From Yoonia sp. SS1-5 (lineage in GTDB: Bacteria; Pseudomonadota; Alphaproteobacteria; Rhodobacterales; Rhodobacteraceae), in assembly GCF_038443705.2 (NCBI RefSeq), contig NZ_CP151767.2, positions 3,215,501 to 3,279,500 of the forward strand: a stretch of 64,000 bases of DNA. Reading direction: 5' to 3'. Both the position numbers and the translations under genes were made by a program. The notes beneath the pieces were generated by a model. It saw nothing but the letters and a program-made list of their open reading frames with translations. It was not told the DNA's origin and did not search any database. Positions 61,864 through 64,000 of the stretch are shown piece by piece. Numbering within the stretch: the stretch's first letter is position 1; the number at the start of each line of letters is the position of its first letter.

Positions 61864-62936
61864 CAGGCGATCTCCAGCATCAGATCGGGGCGGATCACGC
61901 CGCCGATTGCGGGGGCCGCGCGCCCTTTGCCCAATTGCGCGGTCAGCGCGTCATAGCGCCCGCCGGTGGCAATGGGCGGCAGGTCGGGCCGATTGGGCGC
62001 GGTAAACCCAAAGACAAACCCGTCATAATATTCAAGCGTCGTGCGACCATAGGACCCTTCGAAATCGAGCGCCTCGACAGCCACGCCACGTTTGGACAGC
62101 GCATCGGTGCGCGCCTGCATCACGGCCACCGCATCGCCAATGGCGGGCATATCGACGGCGATATCGCGTAGCGCGCTAAGCACATGGGGTGTTGTTTCGC
62201 GCAGCGACAGGATCGCGTCGAGCAAGGCGATCTCCTCGGCCGCAATAGGGGCCGCAGCGGCGTCCGCACGCAAGGCTGCAATTCGCGCCGCGACCTCGGC
62301 CCGGCTGCGCAAGCCGATATCGGGTCCGGCCCCTTCAAAAGGGTCCGCAGCATCAAGCAATGCAGCCCGGGTTGGCGGGATCGTATCCGACCCAAACCGC
62401 TTTAACAGCGCCTTGAACCGCCCAGGTCGCCAGATATGACGCAATAAGGCGGCCTTGCGCGCATCGGTGGTGCGCAACCCGCGCACGGCGGCGGTCAGAA
62501 TGCCGATGTCGCCGGTAATTGCCCGCACAGGCAACTCGGCTAGCGCATTGGCAATGGTTGCAAATACCTCTGCATCGGCTGCGGCCGGGTTTTGGCCGTC
62601 AAACACCTCATACCCGACCTGCACGTATTCATTGGCCCGCGCCTCGTCGCTTTCCTGCTTGCGAAAAACCTTGCCTGCATAGGTGTAGCGCGCGGGGTCT
62701 GCGTGGCTTTCCATATGCATCTGCACGACGGGCACCGTGAAATCAGGGCGCAGCACCATTTCACCGCGCAAAGGATCGGCCGTCAGATAGGCGCGGGCGC
62801 GGATATCCTCGCCATAGAGATCAAGGAGCGTCTCCGCCGGTTGCAGCACGTCTGCCTTGACCACTTGCGCGCCGAGCGCGGCGAACTGGTCGCGCAGATC
62901 CCGCGCTTTGGTGAGTGTTTCGGGGGATATCGGCAT
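61863..62936 (-). CDS. hisZ: ATP phosphoribosyltransferase regulatory subunit
   Basis: This 357-aa HisRS-like paralogue activates and regulates short-form HisG in an octamer. It has the class II synthetase core ('RGEMVLRPDFTVPVVQMHMES', 'RYTYAGKVFRKQ', 'YDGFVFGFTAP', 'GGRYDALTAQLGKG') without the HisRS anticodon-binding domain. The ATG at 62936 overlaps the stop of the preceding small gene by 1 nt (TGATG); the open frame upstream of it is not coding. Confidence 0.92.
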   Translation of the reverse strand: MPISPETLTKARDLRDQFAALGAQVVKADVLQPAETLLDLYGEDIRARAYLTADPLRGEMVLRPDFTVPVVQMHMESHADPARYTYAGKVFRKQESDEARANEYVQVGYEVFDGQNPAAADAEVFATIANALAELPVRAITGDIGILTAAVRGLRTTDARKAALLRHIWRPGRFKALLKRFGSDTIPPTRAALLDAADPFEGAGPDIGLRSRAEVAARIAALRADAAAAPIAAEEIALLDAILSLRETTPHVLSALRDIAVDMPAIGDAVAVMQARTDALSKRGVAVEALDFEGSYGRTTLEYYDGFVFGFTAPNRPDLPPIATGGRYDALTAQLGKGRAAPAIGGVIRPDLMLEIA

Positions 62937-63151
62937 CAGACGAAGTGTTTCATGCACAAAAAGAAGCCCACAAACATCATGATTATCCCGATGCCAGTGA
63001 TCATGCCAGCGACGATCATGCCGTCGATCGACTGGCCGTAAATCACTGCGACGAACCCCAACAGGACAAGCACACCGCCGATGACGATCTTGCCGACTTC
63101 TGCAACCACTCTGCCCGAAAGCCGGAGGAGTCCTTTGAAAAAACCGGTCAT
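62936..63151 (-). CDS. Small membrane protein between hisS and hisZ (71 aa)
   Basis: This 71-aa protein has two hydrophobic segments (about residues 22-40 and 45-65) with a basic N-terminus. It overlaps the hisS stop by 4 nt (ATGA) and the hisZ start by 1 nt, so it is translated with the his genes. I do not recognise its family, and its function is unknown. Confidence 0.75.
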   Translation of the reverse strand: MTGFFKGLLRLSGRVVAEVGKIVIGGVLVLLGFVAVIYGQSIDGMIVAGMITGIGIIMMFVGFFLCMKHFV

Positions 63152-64000
63152 GACTTGTCCAAAATCTCGCGCACCTTCGCCAGCATCTCATCACGCGGCA
63201 CTTCATATTGGCTGGGCCGGTCTTTCCATTCCTCCAGCGTGGCGTTCTTGGCAATCTCGGCCCCTAGGATCAGGTCCTTGATCTGTACAACACCTTGATC
63301 AAACTCATCCCCGCCCGCGATGATCGCGATGGGGGAATGGCGTTTATCCGCATATTTCAGCTGATTGCCAAAGTTCTTGGGATTGCCCAGATAAACCTCC
63401 GACCGGATGCCCGCGTTGCGCAATTCGGCAACCATGGACTGATAGTCAGCCATCCGGTCACGGTCCATGACGGTGATGATGACGGGGCCCTGGGCGGTGG
63501 TATCGGTGCGGCCCTTGGCGTGGAGCGCGGCCAGCAGCCGGTCAACCCCGATAGAGACCCCGGTGGCCGGCACAGCCTGCCCGGTGAAGCGCTTGACCAG
63601 GTCATCATAACGCCCGCCGCCAGCGACAGAGCCGAAATTGCGGGGGCGGCCTTTTTCGTCTTCGATCTCGAAGGTCAATTCGGCCTCGTAGACGGGACCG
63701 GTGTAATAGCCAAGACCACGGACGACAGAAGGGTCGATGACGATGCGGTTGCTACCGTAGCTTTGGGCGTCGAGAAGCCCGGCAATATCTTCCAGTTCGG
63801 CGACCCCATCGCCACCAATATTCGAACCTTGGACGAGTTGACGCAGACGGCTGACGGTGGCGGCACCTTCGTCGCGTTTGGCATCCATGAACCCCATGAT
63901 GATGTCTGCCTGTTCGCCGCCGAGCCCCGCACCCTTCGTAAAGTCGCCGCTTTCATCCTTGCGGCCCTCACCGAGCAGCGCACGCACACCCTCAAGGCCC
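63148..64000 (-). CDS. hisS: Histidyl-tRNA synthetase, C-terminal part (truncated by window)
   Basis: These 283 codons are the C-terminal part of HisRS, with the 5' end beyond the right edge. Class II features [17 protein letters not shown] and [17 protein letters not shown] are followed by the anticodon-binding domain (about the last 95 residues, '[26 protein letters not shown]', in two parts). It heads the leftward hisS-orf-hisZ-hisG set, coupled by 1-4 nt overlaps. Confidence 0.93.
   Translation of the reverse strand, partial: GLEGVRALLGEGRKDESGDFTKGAGLGGEQADIIMGFMDAKRDEGAATVSRLRQLVQGSNIGGDGVAELEDIAGLLDAQSYGSNRIVIDPSVVRGLGYYTGPVYEAELTFEIEDEKGRPRNFGSVAGGGRYDDLVKRFTGQAVPATGVSIGVDRLLAALHAKGRTDTTAQGPVIITVMDRDRMADYQSMVAELRNAGIRSEVYLGNPKNFGNQLKYADKRHSPIAIIAGGDEFDQGVVQIKDLILGAEIAKNATLEEWKDRPSQYEVPRDEMLAKVREILDKS

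Overview
The window looks like a chromosomal segment of a marine alphaproteobacterium of the Rhodobacteraceae (Roseobacter group). The reasons are its high G+C content, the dense 4-nt-overlap operons, the many ABC/TTT transport operons and the hisS-hisZ-hisG arrangement with a short-form HisG. Assignments rest on reading translations and motifs by eye; no database search was run.

Layout. 43-3233 (minus): a taurine/sulfonate/nitrate-type ABC importer. 3862-9918 (minus): a myo-inositol-type operon with a LacI regulator, an IolI-like TIM-barrel protein, a CUT2-type sugar ABC importer and an inositol 2-dehydrogenase-like enzyme. 10021-25401: a large amino-sugar island built around a divergent promoter at 18426-18583. 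Leftward run an unusual RpiR-HTH/DeoR-sensor hybrid regulator, a SIS isomerase/deaminase, a ROK kinase, a GatZ/KbaZ-like protein, NagA, a GH20 hexosaminidase and an M81 (MlrC-type) metallopeptidase. Rightward run CutC, a Gfo/Idh/MocA oxidoreductase, a CUT1 sugar ABC importer and NagB. Together these would import and degrade N-acetylhexosaminides in the cytoplasm to fructose-6-P or tagatose-6-P. 25538-29796: an RND pump with its membrane-fusion protein.

29818-33791 (minus) is the most interesting locus: a three-gene RiPP operon. It encodes a 193-aa precursor with a Cys/Ser/Thr-rich C-terminus, an APH-fold kinase-like protein, and a HopA1-like lyase fused to a LanC-like zinc cyclase. This matches the enzymology of class V lanthipeptide synthesis, but in a proteobacterium and with lyase and cyclase in one chain.

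33888-36984 (minus) is a TctABC tripartite tricarboxylate transporter. It is divergent from a TctD/TctE two-component system with a third, solute-binding-protein gene (37107-40112). An orphan FbpB-type double permease follows (minus). 42421-48847 is a LacI-controlled oligosaccharide operon with a CUT1 importer and a cytoplasmic GH32/68-like hydrolase, led by a 30-bp perfect palindrome. 49015-54481 holds regulators, a lactonase-type propeller, a serine hydrolase, a MipA/OmpV porin-like protein, a membrane-tethered AraC regulator and a small lipoprotein.

55148-59464 encodes a 1438-aa RTX protein with four C-terminal discoidin-like repeats. Its promoter region is a diverged copy of the promoter of the TetR gene at 59625-60284, and a decayed copy of that TetR gene lies next to it. 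The window ends with tRNA-Ser(GCT) and the his genes (hisG, hisZ, a 71-aa membrane protein, hisS truncated by the window edge).

A theme across the window is that all five operonic transporter binding-protein genes are followed at once by a GC-rich stem-loop before the next cistron.
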